Shown here: positions 45,836 to 54,051 of the stretch, one piece after another
How the letters are laid out: every line of letters begins with the position of its first letter
Position numbering within the stretch: position 1 is the stretch's first letter
DNA from: Pseudoalteromonas luteoviolacea
GTDB lineage: Bacteria > Pseudomonadota > Gammaproteobacteria > Enterobacterales > Alteromonadaceae
DNA length: 64,000 bases
Direction: 5' to 3'
Assembly: GCF_018100925.1 (NCBI RefSeq)
Contig: NZ_JAGJEH010000005.1
Location: 372,001 to 436,000 of the forward strand
The notes under the pieces: model-generated
Told to the model about the DNA's origin: nothing
The model's database searches: none
What the model saw: the letters and a program-made list of their open reading frames with translations, nothing else
Program-made: the position numbers and the translations under genes

Positions 45836-46678
45836 ATGAGTAGCAAAATATACTTTTCGGACAGTGGTAAAAAATCCATGAGCTATCACCTAACCCGCAG
45901 TGTATCTAGTTTGATGGCAAAAGTTGCACCTAAAACGAGTCTAAAAGCAACACGCAAATTATTGTTAACGCCTGCGGCGGGACGAAAAAAAGTTGCGCTG
46001 CCAAAAAATATGCAAAGCCGTAAACTTGCGACACCTTACGGTGGTCTCAACCTTGTTGAAGGTGGTAGCGGTCCAAAGGTTATTTTCACACATGGGTGGT
46101 CCGGTGGCGTAAGCCAATTTTATCCTTTGATGGAAAAAGTGATGGAACATGGGTTTTCAGTGGTTGGTTTCGATCACTATGGGCATGGGCAGAGCGACGG
46201 CAAGATAGCGAACCTGCCGTTATTTATTAAGGGTCTTAAGCACGTCTTGGCTGAGCATAAAGATGACCAAATTAAAGGTATTGTGAGTCATTCAATGGGC
46301 ACCATCGGTGCTGTTAATGCAATAGAGAAAGGCCGTCACGTGATGATTGCGCCAACATTTGATTTCTATAATTCATTTCAAGAGCGGATATACGCCACTG
46401 GAATTGCCAATCAGTTGGTTGAGAAATTACTTAATGAAGTAGAAGCAGAGCATGGCATGGTGTTTAAGTCACTACAGGCTGAGTTTCATTTAGGCAAACA
46501 AGATCACATTCTAATGGTGCACGATAAAGAAGATAAGTACGCACTATATCAACATACATTACAACAAGTTGCTCAGCATGATCATGCGAGTTTGTTGAGC
46601 ACGCAAGGACAAGGACACGGCAGAGTAATAAATAGCCCTCAAACTTGGCAGGCGATTAGACAATTAATTGATATTTAA
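45836..46678 (+). CDS. Alpha/beta hydrolase
   Basis: 280 residues. KVIFTHGWSGG gives the oxyanion hole, Ser153 in SHSMGTIG the nucleophile elbow, an Asp in MVHDKEDKYA and a His in GQGHGRV the rest of the triad. The first 60 residues are basic and unusual for the family, perhaps membrane-peripheral. Substrate unknown; TetR-hydrolase pairs often process acyl or aromatic esters. Co-transcribed with the TetR gene. Confidence 0.85.
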   Translation: MSSKIYFSDSGKKSMSYHLTRSVSSLMAKVAPKTSLKATRKLLLTPAAGRKKVALPKNMQSRKLATPYGGLNLVEGGSGPKVIFTHGWSGGVSQFYPLMEKVMEHGFSVVGFDHYGHGQSDGKIANLPLFIKGLKHVLAEHKDDQIKGIVSHSMGTIGAVNAIEKGRHVMIAPTFDFYNSFQERIYATGIANQLVEKLLNEVEAEHGMVFKSLQAEFHLGKQDHILMVHDKEDKYALYQHTLQQVAQHDHASLLSTQGQGHGRVINSPQTWQAIRQLIDI

Positions 46679-46753
46679 TACTTTGAGTGAATTGTAATTA
46701 ACGGCGAAGATAGACTAACTTTATATTTAGCCAAAATAAATAGATTAGTGCTT

Positions 46754-47971
46754 ATGTTCAAATATTGCTGCGCCGTGCTCTGTGTGTTTTTGTCGAGCTT
46801 TTTATTTGCCAATGATAGAGGTCTGCCTGAATTACATATCTATCATGACTCAGACTATAGTACACATAGAGAGTCTGCCATCGCGATTAAAATGGGATTT
46901 CTTACCGCCTTGAGCGAAGTAGATAGCAAGACTCAAGGCTTTAAACTGAAGTTTTTGTCCCGTGATCATCGCGGTAACAGTAATCGTAGTTTTTTGAACT
47001 TTAAGCGCTTTTTAAAAGACCCTTCCGGGTTGTTTGTATTGGGTGGGCTGCACTCTCCACCTTATATTAAGTATCGAGAGTTTATTAATAAAAACCAAAT
47101 TCCACTGCTTGTTCCTTGGGCGGCTGGTGGACCTATTACCCGTTATGACAAAGGTGAAAACTGGGTATATCGGCTATCAGTTGATGATACTAAAGCAGGT
47201 GTTACTTTAGTCCAATTTGCCAATCAAAGAGCATGTAAAAACCCGCATCTATTTTTAGAAAGAACTCCATGGGGGAAATCAAACTATAAATCAATCGGTC
47301 AGGCGCTAGGTAAGCTTGAGCCGAGTGTGACTTGGTTTGATTGGGGAATGAAAGCAAGCAGTGCCAAAATACATATCAGGGAGATGCTTGCAAAGGGCAG
47401 CGACTGTTTATTATTCGTCGGCAATGCCATCGAAGGGAAACAGTTGGTCTCAGCAATGGCTGATTACCCGCAGGAGCAACGCATCCCGATCATCAGCCAC
47501 TGGGGGATCACTGGCGGTGACTTTTTTAATCAAGCAAAGGTTGATCTTGCCTCTGGTATTGATCTGCACTTTATCCAAAGCTGTTTTTCTTTCCAAAGAC
47601 GTCCACTATCAAACGAAGCCACAAAAGTGTGGAATAGAGCCAAAAATTTATTCCCCGATGAGTTTTCCCAACGAGACTTTTTATTTGCACCAACAGGTTT
47701 TATACATGGCTATGACATAGCAAAAGTGGCATTAGCGGCGCTCGCACAAATTGAGCTTACAGGAGATATGTCAAAAGATAGGGCTGCATTTCGACAATCT
47801 TTAGAGTCACTTAATACGCCTGTTGCTGGCCTTATAAAAACTTATCAAAAACCCTACTCTAAATGGAGTGCACAAAACCCAGATGCACATGAAGCGCTAG
47901 GAATTGAGGATTTGTGCATGGCATATTTTGAATCTAATGGCAGTACCAAAGTACTGGTGGACAATTCATGA
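46754..47971 (+). CDS. Periplasmic type-1 binding protein (branched-chain amino acid/LivK-like) paired with a kinase
   Basis: 405 residues with signal peptide (MFKYCCAVLCVFLSSFLFA). Two-lobed receptor fold: AIKMGFLTALSEVDSKTQGF, LFVLGGLHSPPYI, QIPLLVPWAAGGPITRY, and the hinge-near APTGFIHGYDIAKVALAAL. No ABC permease is nearby; instead the stop overlaps the start of a hybrid histidine kinase (ATGA). I infer it binds a small ligand and presents it to the periplasmic domain of that kinase, as LuxP does for LuxQ. ATG 46754 is preferred to GTG 46748. Confidence 0.82.
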   Translation: MFKYCCAVLCVFLSSFLFANDRGLPELHIYHDSDYSTHRESAIAIKMGFLTALSEVDSKTQGFKLKFLSRDHRGNSNRSFLNFKRFLKDPSGLFVLGGLHSPPYIKYREFINKNQIPLLVPWAAGGPITRYDKGENWVYRLSVDDTKAGVTLVQFANQRACKNPHLFLERTPWGKSNYKSIGQALGKLEPSVTWFDWGMKASSAKIHIREMLAKGSDCLLFVGNAIEGKQLVSAMADYPQEQRIPIISHWGITGGDFFNQAKVDLASGIDLHFIQSCFSFQRRPLSNEATKVWNRAKNLFPDEFSQRDFLFAPTGFIHGYDIAKVALAALAQIELTGDMSKDRAAFRQSLESLNTPVAGLIKTYQKPYSKWSAQNPDAHEALGIEDLCMAYFESNGSTKVLVDNS

Positions 47972-48690
47972 AGCGCTGGCTAAATCAGGTTTTTAGCATG
48001 TCTTCGGACAGAGCTTTTTACGCATTTTTATTGTGTAGCTTGGTGTTGTCTATTGTTATTAGCCTGTCTTTGGTTGGTAGTCGAGCTGATAGCTCAGTTA
48101 AAGAGTTGCAGTTACAAGCCAGACAGACTGAAGCCAAGCTTGCTGTAAGCAATCTCGGCCAATTTATTTCTACCCGATTAATACTGCTAAGAGATTTGGC
48201 CAAAATTCCAATGCTGTCTAATGCTGTGATGGGCAGTGATATTTCTCGCGCATCGCTATCAGACTTTTTGAAAGATTACAAAGTGTTGGGGCAAAATGTG
48301 CCGCTGCATTTGTACAATGTGTTATCTGAACCAGTTTTTACAAATTCGCCTTTATACAGTGGTAAATTCAGCAAAGAACCTTGGCTAGACCAAATGTTGC
48401 TAGGAGAGCTAGGTCAAGCTGTGGTGTTAAAACATGAAGACCAACAATTTAAATTTATTTTAGCGGTGCCAATCGAATATAACGGTTTCACAGAAGGCGT
48501 TTTAATTTCTGAGTTTATGACTGATATAGCGTCTCTATTAGCTATAGACACAGCACAAACTGAGCTAGCAGTAGAACTAACCGGACAATGGGTAAAATAC
48601 AGCAATACAGCAATACGGCATCGGGTCATGATTATCTGCAACTGTTTGCAAGTCGTTTGCCTGATACCGATGTTGACGTTAAGTTTTTAA
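47968..48690 (+). CDS. N-terminal part of the split hybrid kinase (membrane helix and sensor domain)
   Basis: 240 residues as it stands. Membrane helix AFYAFLLCSLVLSIVISLSLV, then a Cache-like periplasmic region up to about residue 212 (ELTGQWVKYSNT). The last 28 residues are out-of-frame readthrough after the repeat. On its own it would be a membrane-anchored sensor stub without kinase. Its start overlaps the binding-protein stop by four bases. Confidence 0.6.
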   Translation: MKRWLNQVFSMSSDRAFYAFLLCSLVLSIVISLSLVGSRADSSVKELQLQARQTEAKLAVSNLGQFISTRLILLRDLAKIPMLSNAVMGSDISRASLSDFLKDYKVLGQNVPLHLYNVLSEPVFTNSPLYSGKFSKEPWLDQMLLGELGQAVVLKHEDQQFKFILAVPIEYNGFTEGVLISEFMTDIASLLAIDTAQTELAVELTGQWVKYSNTAIRHRVMIICNCLQVVCLIPMLTLSF

Positions 48691-51296
48691 TCGATCAGCA
48701 AATGATCCAAGATAATGTCAATATATTCATTTTTGCCATCGCAAAAGCTGTTGTGATCAGTTTGCTGTTGTCATTTTTACTGCTGTTTTTCTTTGGGCGT
48801 CAGCTACTACTCAACCCATTTAAGCAATTACAGTTGTCGCAAAGAGAAACTGAAAAAAGCGAGGAACGATTTAAACTAGCCATTAAAGGCAGTAACGATG
48901 GAATATGGGATTGGGACATTGAGAAAGGCAGTATGTTTTACTCCCCGCGCTTTCGCGAATTACTTGGGTATGATAGCAATGATACCAACGGTTTCCCGGA
49001 TGTATTTGAAAGCCTTGAAAAAGGCATGCATCCAAAAGACAAAACCCACACATTTGGCGCACTCAACGCGCATCTAGAAAACAACGATGTGTTTGATGTT
49101 GAGTTTAGAATGAGGAACCGTGACGGTGAGTACCGCTTTTACCGTTCAAAAGGTTTGGCACTGAGAAATAGTGTAAACAGAGCGGTGCGAATGTCAGGCT
49201 CCTTGACTGACATTACCGACCAAAAAATGTATCAAGAAGCACTCAAAAAAGCCAAAGAACACAATGATTTATTGGCATATGCCATAGAGTCTTGCGATGT
49301 TGGAATTGTGATAACCGATGCGTATAAAAAGGACATGCCTTTGAGTTTTATAAACTCAGCGTTTAAACGTATAACTGGCTATGACGACAGCGTAATTGGT
49401 AAAAATTGCCGATTTTTACAAGGTGAACAAACCTCAGAGGCAGCTCTGGAAGCCATTCGCGAAGCCATTAAAATGCAGCAACCACACCGAGAAAAAATTC
49501 TGAATTATCGTAAAGATGGAGAGCCATTTTGGAATAATATGCACATTGGTCCGGTGTTGGACGAAAACAAAAAGCTGATTGCATATGTCGGAATTTTACA
49601 GGATGTTACGGAGCAAATTAGGCAACAAAAAGCTTTGGCTGATGCCAAGGTGCAAGCTGAGCAAGCCAGTGAAGCTAAAAGCGCCTTCTTGGCTTCGATG
49701 AGTCATGAAATCCGCACGCCTATGAACGGGGTGTTAGGCATGCTGAATTTAATGATGAATAGCCCACTAGATGATGAGCAAAAACACCGAGCTAGATTGG
49801 CAATGAACAGTGCCAATTCGCTACTCAATCTTATTAACGATATTTTGGACTTTTCTAAAGTTGATGCTGGCAAGCTTGAGTTAGAATTATTGGACTTTGA
49901 CCTGAGAGAACTGTTTGGAGACTTTTCAGAATCTGCAGCACTACAAGCGCAGAGCAAAGGGATAGAGCTGGTTCTGGACATAGTTAAAGTCGACAGCTCC
50001 GTGGTAAAAGGTGATCCCAGTCGATTGCGTCAGGTGCTGTCAAACCTAGTTGGTAATGCCATTAAATTTACTGATGAGGGAGAGATCATCATACGTGCGG
50101 AGCTTACTGAGGTTCAGGGGAAATTACGCTTAGATTGCTCAGTTATTGACTCTGGTATTGGCATTCCGCTATCTAAGCAACACAAGCTATTCGAAACATT
50201 CTCGCAAGTAGACTCATCAACCACACGCAAATATGGCGGAACAGGTCTTGGCCTATCCATCGTTAAAAAGTTATGTGAATTGATGGGGGGCAGTATTGGC
50301 GTTAGAAGCGATGAAGGCCATGGCAGCGAGTTTTATTTTTCAATTATGTTAGAAGCAGGCGAGCAAAATAACCGCTCAATGCCAAAATTTGATATTAGTA
50401 AACTTGAGTTGCTGATTGTTGATGACAATCGAACTAACCGCACAGTATTAAGAGAGCAGCTAGAGATTTGGGGCGCTAAAGTCACCGAGGCATCTTCGGC
50501 AATTGAGGCGCTTTCTCAGTGTGAAGCACGTTTAAAAGATCCGAATAAAACCCTGTTTGATATTGCGTTACTAGATATGCAAATGCCGGTAATGGATGGG
50601 GCTCAACTGGGTGAGGAAATGCAAAGTGACCCGAGGCTCAACAGTATTAAACTTATTATGATGACTTCAATGGGTCATCAGGGCGATGCTGCCTACTTTG
50701 CCAAGCGTGGTTTTTCTGGGTATTTTCCAAAACCCGCGACGACTACAGATCTATACAATGCTTTATCGGTAGTTGGAGAAGATGGGGAGGCATTGGCCAA
50801 TGCCAAGCCAATTGTCACTTCTCATTACCTCAAATCGTTTAAAGAGAGTGAAGTCTCAGAAAACCTAGTATGGGATCCTCAGCCAAGGTTACTACTGGCA
50901 GAAGACAACCATGTAAATCAAATTGTTACAACAAGTATGTTGAAAAAATTGGGTATTGAGTTTGTAGATGTGGTTACCAATGGTCAAGAGGCAATAAATG
51001 CGCTACGCCACTGTCAGCATTCGAACCCCTATGACTTAGTACTCATGGACTGTCAAATGCCTGAAATGGATGGTTATGAAGCAACAGGGAATATTCGAAA
51101 AGGACAAGCTGGTAACGGTAATCAAGATATTACAATCATAGCGCTAACCGCAAACGCTATGAGTGGCGACGAAAAAAAATGCCGAGATGCGGGTATGGAT
51201 GACTATCTCACTAAGCCAATTCAACCCAACACCTTAATGCAATGTTTGAAAGCGCATTTGAGTACACAAAGTGTACGCTCTGATGTGGCGGAGTAA
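48588..51296 (+). CDS. C-terminal part of the split hybrid kinase: PAS, LOV, kinase and two receiver domains
   Basis: 902 residues as it stands. Remaining sensor part, helix (VVISLLLSFLLLFFFGRQLLL), PAS domain (GSNDGIWDWDIEKG), a LOV domain with photo-active Cys274 in GKNCRFLQGE and flavin-contacting Asn in NYRKDGEPFWN, then HisKA (SHEIRTPMNG), ATPase domain (TGLGLSIVKKL) and two receivers (LLDMQMPVMDG, LMDCQMPEMDG). No Hpt domain. In the LOV end, VGILQDVT has Leu where the signalling Gln normally stands. Combines ligand sensing from outside with possible blue-light or redox sensing. Confidence 0.85.
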   Translation: MGKIQQYSNTASGHDYLQLFASRLPDTDVDVKFLIDQQMIQDNVNIFIFAIAKAVVISLLLSFLLLFFFGRQLLLNPFKQLQLSQRETEKSEERFKLAIKGSNDGIWDWDIEKGSMFYSPRFRELLGYDSNDTNGFPDVFESLEKGMHPKDKTHTFGALNAHLENNDVFDVEFRMRNRDGEYRFYRSKGLALRNSVNRAVRMSGSLTDITDQKMYQEALKKAKEHNDLLAYAIESCDVGIVITDAYKKDMPLSFINSAFKRITGYDDSVIGKNCRFLQGEQTSEAALEAIREAIKMQQPHREKILNYRKDGEPFWNNMHIGPVLDENKKLIAYVGILQDVTEQIRQQKALADAKVQAEQASEAKSAFLASMSHEIRTPMNGVLGMLNLMMNSPLDDEQKHRARLAMNSANSLLNLINDILDFSKVDAGKLELELLDFDLRELFGDFSESAALQAQSKGIELVLDIVKVDSSVVKGDPSRLRQVLSNLVGNAIKFTDEGEIIIRAELTEVQGKLRLDCSVIDSGIGIPLSKQHKLFETFSQVDSSTTRKYGGTGLGLSIVKKLCELMGGSIGVRSDEGHGSEFYFSIMLEAGEQNNRSMPKFDISKLELLIVDDNRTNRTVLREQLEIWGAKVTEASSAIEALSQCEARLKDPNKTLFDIALLDMQMPVMDGAQLGEEMQSDPRLNSIKLIMMTSMGHQGDAAYFAKRGFSGYFPKPATTTDLYNALSVVGEDGEALANAKPIVTSHYLKSFKESEVSENLVWDPQPRLLLAEDNHVNQIVTTSMLKKLGIEFVDVVTNGQEAINALRHCQHSNPYDLVLMDCQMPEMDGYEATGNIRKGQAGNGNQDITIIALTANAMSGDEKKCRDAGMDDYLTKPIQPNTLMQCLKAHLSTQSVRSDVAE
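48596..48616 (+). repeat. 8-bp tandem repeat that shifts the kinase frame
   Basis: ATACAGCA occurs twice in a row (48597-48604, 48605-48612) followed by ATAC, a 21-base tract of period 8. Two copies put the kinase out of frame; one copy would restore it. Slipped-strand change between one and two copies is possible. Confidence 0.85.
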
Positions 51297-51364
51297 AAAT
51301 AGATAGCTAATTGACCTTAATTTTGGCATATTTAAGTACTGTCTAAATATACAGGTTTTATATT

Positions 51365-53551
51365 TTGAAAACGCTGCCCGAAAAATACTATCTAACACAT
51401 TTCTTCGAATTGTTAGATTACTTAGAGCAAACTAGTTGGCATTTAGTAAGTGACGTGCAGCGTTCGAAATTGAATGCCTTTAAGTTATTGCCGCAAGATG
51501 CTCAGTGTTTACTCATTCGGGTTGTTAATCGAAAACGCCATTATGTTTGCAGTGAAGAGTTAGTTTATGACGAAATAGACGACTATCACGCTGCCTATCA
51601 GTTATTAAATGAACAAAATTGGCTCACTCAAGCGCAAGACTCAGCCATGTTAAGTACGTTGATATCTGAGCTAAATAAATCTCAATTAATGGCGCTGGCT
51701 AAGGAGTTTGATTTTCAAGATACACCGGTCAAGTCTGCTAAAAAAGCACTATGGCATGAGCATATATGCGGCCAACTTGCGAGTATTGAAGCGGCTCCAT
51801 CGGCTATACTTCCAGGTTACTTTACCTCTACGTTTAAATCAGACTTGGCTTATTTTCTGTTTTTATTTTTTGGTAAGTTAGGGGGGGCATTATCGCAGTT
51901 TTCCATGCGGGATTTGGGGGTAATGCAAACCCATCGACAACGAGTGCAGGGCAATGCGCATTTTGAGTCGAGAGAAGAAGCACAAAGTGCATTTTTGTAC
52001 TGCAACCTATACAACGATTTAAAAACCTTGCCACAACAATCACTTCTTGAGTTAGCGGACAACATCACAACACAAAGCTACACCAGCCCGATAGGGTCAT
52101 TGGCAAAGCTTAAATACGATCATCTGTGCTATAAATTGGCCAATTTGGTGCTTGAACACAATGTTGTACTGAGTGAATCGCTACTAACGTTGAGCGCACA
52201 CCCCAAAGCGCAAGAGAAATACATCAGGTCATTGTATGCCAAAGGTGAACATGAAAAATGCAAAGAGCTGATTGAGCAGCTGTTAGACACGCCTGGCGAC
52301 GAGCAGCTGTTGTTTTTCGCGGAGGATTTTTATCGACTTAAGTTTACTGAAAAGCGAACCTCGCTGCTAACCGATATGCTGCGTGCAAGTGGTCAGCCTA
52401 TTTGCCTTGATGAAGCATTTGTTGGTTATGTAGAGCAAGGACTAATCGAACACTATGGACGTTCTAATGTAAGGGCTTATCACTGTGAAAATATGTTGTG
52501 GCGTGCCTTATTTTGTTTAAGCTTTTGGCACGAGCTATTTGAGGATGAGCGAAATGCGTTTTCTAACGAGTTCGAACACACACCAAAGTGCCTCAAAGAC
52601 AACTCGTTTTACAGTGTATTCGAAGCCGAAATTGAACAGCGACTCACCACGTTTGTCGACAATAATCACTTGTTAAACTGGCTGATAAAACAAGCTGCTG
52701 ACAAATTCAATCAACACAGCAGATTGATGTTCTGGGACCCTGATTGCCTCGCTCAATTATTTGAATTTGCAAAACATGCACCTATTGGTGCTGTATGTGC
52801 GCATTTGCGTGCGATGAGTAAAGATTTCAATGGCTTAAAAGATGGGTATCCAGACTTAATGTTGTGCCAGCAAGGCGTTAAATTCGTTGAAGTCAAAGCG
52901 CCAGGTGATAGTTTGCGACGTAACCAATTGATCACGATAAAAAAGCTGATTGAGTCTGGATTTGAGGTGAGCGTGCAAACCGTCCAATGGCAAGTTCAAC
53001 CAGATCAACCCTACGTCATTGTTGATATTGAAACCACTGGCGGAAAAAAGGAGCATGATAAGATCACCGAAATCGCTATGGTGAAGGTGGTAAATGGCAA
53101 AATAGTGGGGCAGTGGCATAGCCTGATTAACCCTCAGCGGCGGATCCCAAGGTACATAACAGAGCTTACTGGTATTGATAATGAAATGGTCAAAGATGCT
53201 CCTGTGTTTAGTGAAGTTGTTGATGATATTGACAGGTTTGGTCGAGATGCAATTTTTGTAGCGCACAATGTCAACTTTGATTATGGCTTTATCAAAGCAG
53301 AATTTGCACGCTTAGAGCGACCGTTTAAAAGAGCGAAACTATGTACTGTGCAATTGGGCAGAAAGTGGCTGCCGGGTCACGCTTCTTATTCACTGGGTAA
53401 AATTTGCCAAGCATTGAACATAGAACTAAATGGACATCACAGAGCGCTCAACGATGCACTGGCAACCGTTGAATTATTTAATTTAATCAATCAGCGACGT
53501 ATAGAAGCGAGTGAAAGCACCAAGGATAAGCGGCAAGAGGACACGCAATAA
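51365..53551 (+). CDS. FAN1-like VRR-NUC nuclease fused to a DEDDh exonuclease
   Basis: 728 residues. The start LPEKYYLTHFFELLDYLE and the helical body match FAN1 proteins, structure-specific nucleases of DNA crosslink repair. The VRR-NUC core GYPDLM (about 492) and FVEVKAPGDSLRRNQ (about 507-521) holds the metal ligands. A second nuclease follows from about 550: VDIETTG, AHNVNFDYGF and HHRALNDALAT are ExoI, II and III-epsilon of DnaQ-type 3'-5' exonucleases. TTG 51365 is the only start that keeps the conserved N-terminus. Followed 42 bases on by a DUF1294 gene. Confidence 0.87.
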   Translation: MKTLPEKYYLTHFFELLDYLEQTSWHLVSDVQRSKLNAFKLLPQDAQCLLIRVVNRKRHYVCSEELVYDEIDDYHAAYQLLNEQNWLTQAQDSAMLSTLISELNKSQLMALAKEFDFQDTPVKSAKKALWHEHICGQLASIEAAPSAILPGYFTSTFKSDLAYFLFLFFGKLGGALSQFSMRDLGVMQTHRQRVQGNAHFESREEAQSAFLYCNLYNDLKTLPQQSLLELADNITTQSYTSPIGSLAKLKYDHLCYKLANLVLEHNVVLSESLLTLSAHPKAQEKYIRSLYAKGEHEKCKELIEQLLDTPGDEQLLFFAEDFYRLKFTEKRTSLLTDMLRASGQPICLDEAFVGYVEQGLIEHYGRSNVRAYHCENMLWRALFCLSFWHELFEDERNAFSNEFEHTPKCLKDNSFYSVFEAEIEQRLTTFVDNNHLLNWLIKQAADKFNQHSRLMFWDPDCLAQLFEFAKHAPIGAVCAHLRAMSKDFNGLKDGYPDLMLCQQGVKFVEVKAPGDSLRRNQLITIKKLIESGFEVSVQTVQWQVQPDQPYVIVDIETTGGKKEHDKITEIAMVKVVNGKIVGQWHSLINPQRRIPRYITELTGIDNEMVKDAPVFSEVVDDIDRFGRDAIFVAHNVNFDYGFIKAEFARLERPFKRAKLCTVQLGRKWLPGHASYSLGKICQALNIELNGHHRALNDALATVELFNLINQRRIEASESTKDKRQEDTQ

Positions 53552-53593
53552 CGATGCATATACAACGAGATAGAGTCATTACTGGGAGACACC

Positions 53594-53974
53594 GTGATTT
53601 TTAATACTTTGATTATGTTTATTAGTAAGTGCGGGGTTGCCATCTCTTTGTGTGCATTAGGTATGCTGATTGTGCCTCTGGTGAGTAGTAACCCTGTATT
53701 ATCAATAGCGCTTATCGCGGGGTTGGTTATTGCAAATGGTGTGATGTATCTGGGGTTTTATAAAGACAAACGCAACGCCAAAAATGAAGCTCGCAGGATC
53801 TCCGAAAAAACACTTATTGTATTGTCGATGCTGGCACTGCATTGTACCACGCATTTGACTATGCACTTTACGCAACATAAAACCAGCAAGTGGTCGTTTC
53901 AGCTTAAGTTGTTGGCAGCAATCACTTTGCAATTGTCGTTGAGTGTGTTTTGGTTTGTCCAAGTGTACGTTTAG
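53594..53974 (+). CDS. DUF1294 membrane protein
   Basis: 126 residues, three to four membrane helices. The DUF1294 signature is clear: YKDKRNAKNEARRISEKTL and HFTQHKTSKWSFQLKL, separated by a hydrophobic helix. The family is of unknown function and is often attached to cold-shock domains. GTG 53594 has GGGAG five bases upstream. Probably in an operon with the nuclease gene. Several extra cysteines and histidines occur in the middle helix. Confidence 0.75.
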   Translation: MIFNTLIMFISKCGVAISLCALGMLIVPLVSSNPVLSIALIAGLVIANGVMYLGFYKDKRNAKNEARRISEKTLIVLSMLALHCTTHLTMHFTQHKTSKWSFQLKLLAAITLQLSLSVFWFVQVYV

Positions 53975-54013
53975 TTAATTTGATTGGTTAACACAACACG
54001 CTTGAGTCAATAT

Positions 54014-54043
54014 AAAAAGCGCCAGCTATGACTGGCGCTTTTT
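54014..54043. terminator. Bidirectional terminator
   Basis: AAAAAGCGCCAG (54014-54025), loop ctatga, CTGGCGCTTTTT (54032-54043): a perfect 12-bp stem with A/T tails on both sides, placed between the convergent DUF1294 and symporter genes. Confidence 0.92.
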
Positions 54044-54051
54044 CGTTGTGT

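Larger units (their letters stand above)
47968..51296 (+). pseudogene. Hybrid histidine kinase gene split by an 8-bp tandem duplication
   Basis: Two overlapping frames together encode one kinase. Frame one (47968-48690) carries the first membrane helix and most of the periplasmic sensor domain, then runs into unrelated residues. Frame two (48588-51296) continues the sensor domain, second helix and all signalling domains. Removing one copy of the 8-bp repeat at 48596-48616 joins them into a single frame of 1106 codons reading VKYSNTASGHDYLQLF across the joint. It may be switched off, phase-variable or a sequencing artefact. Confidence 0.8.
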
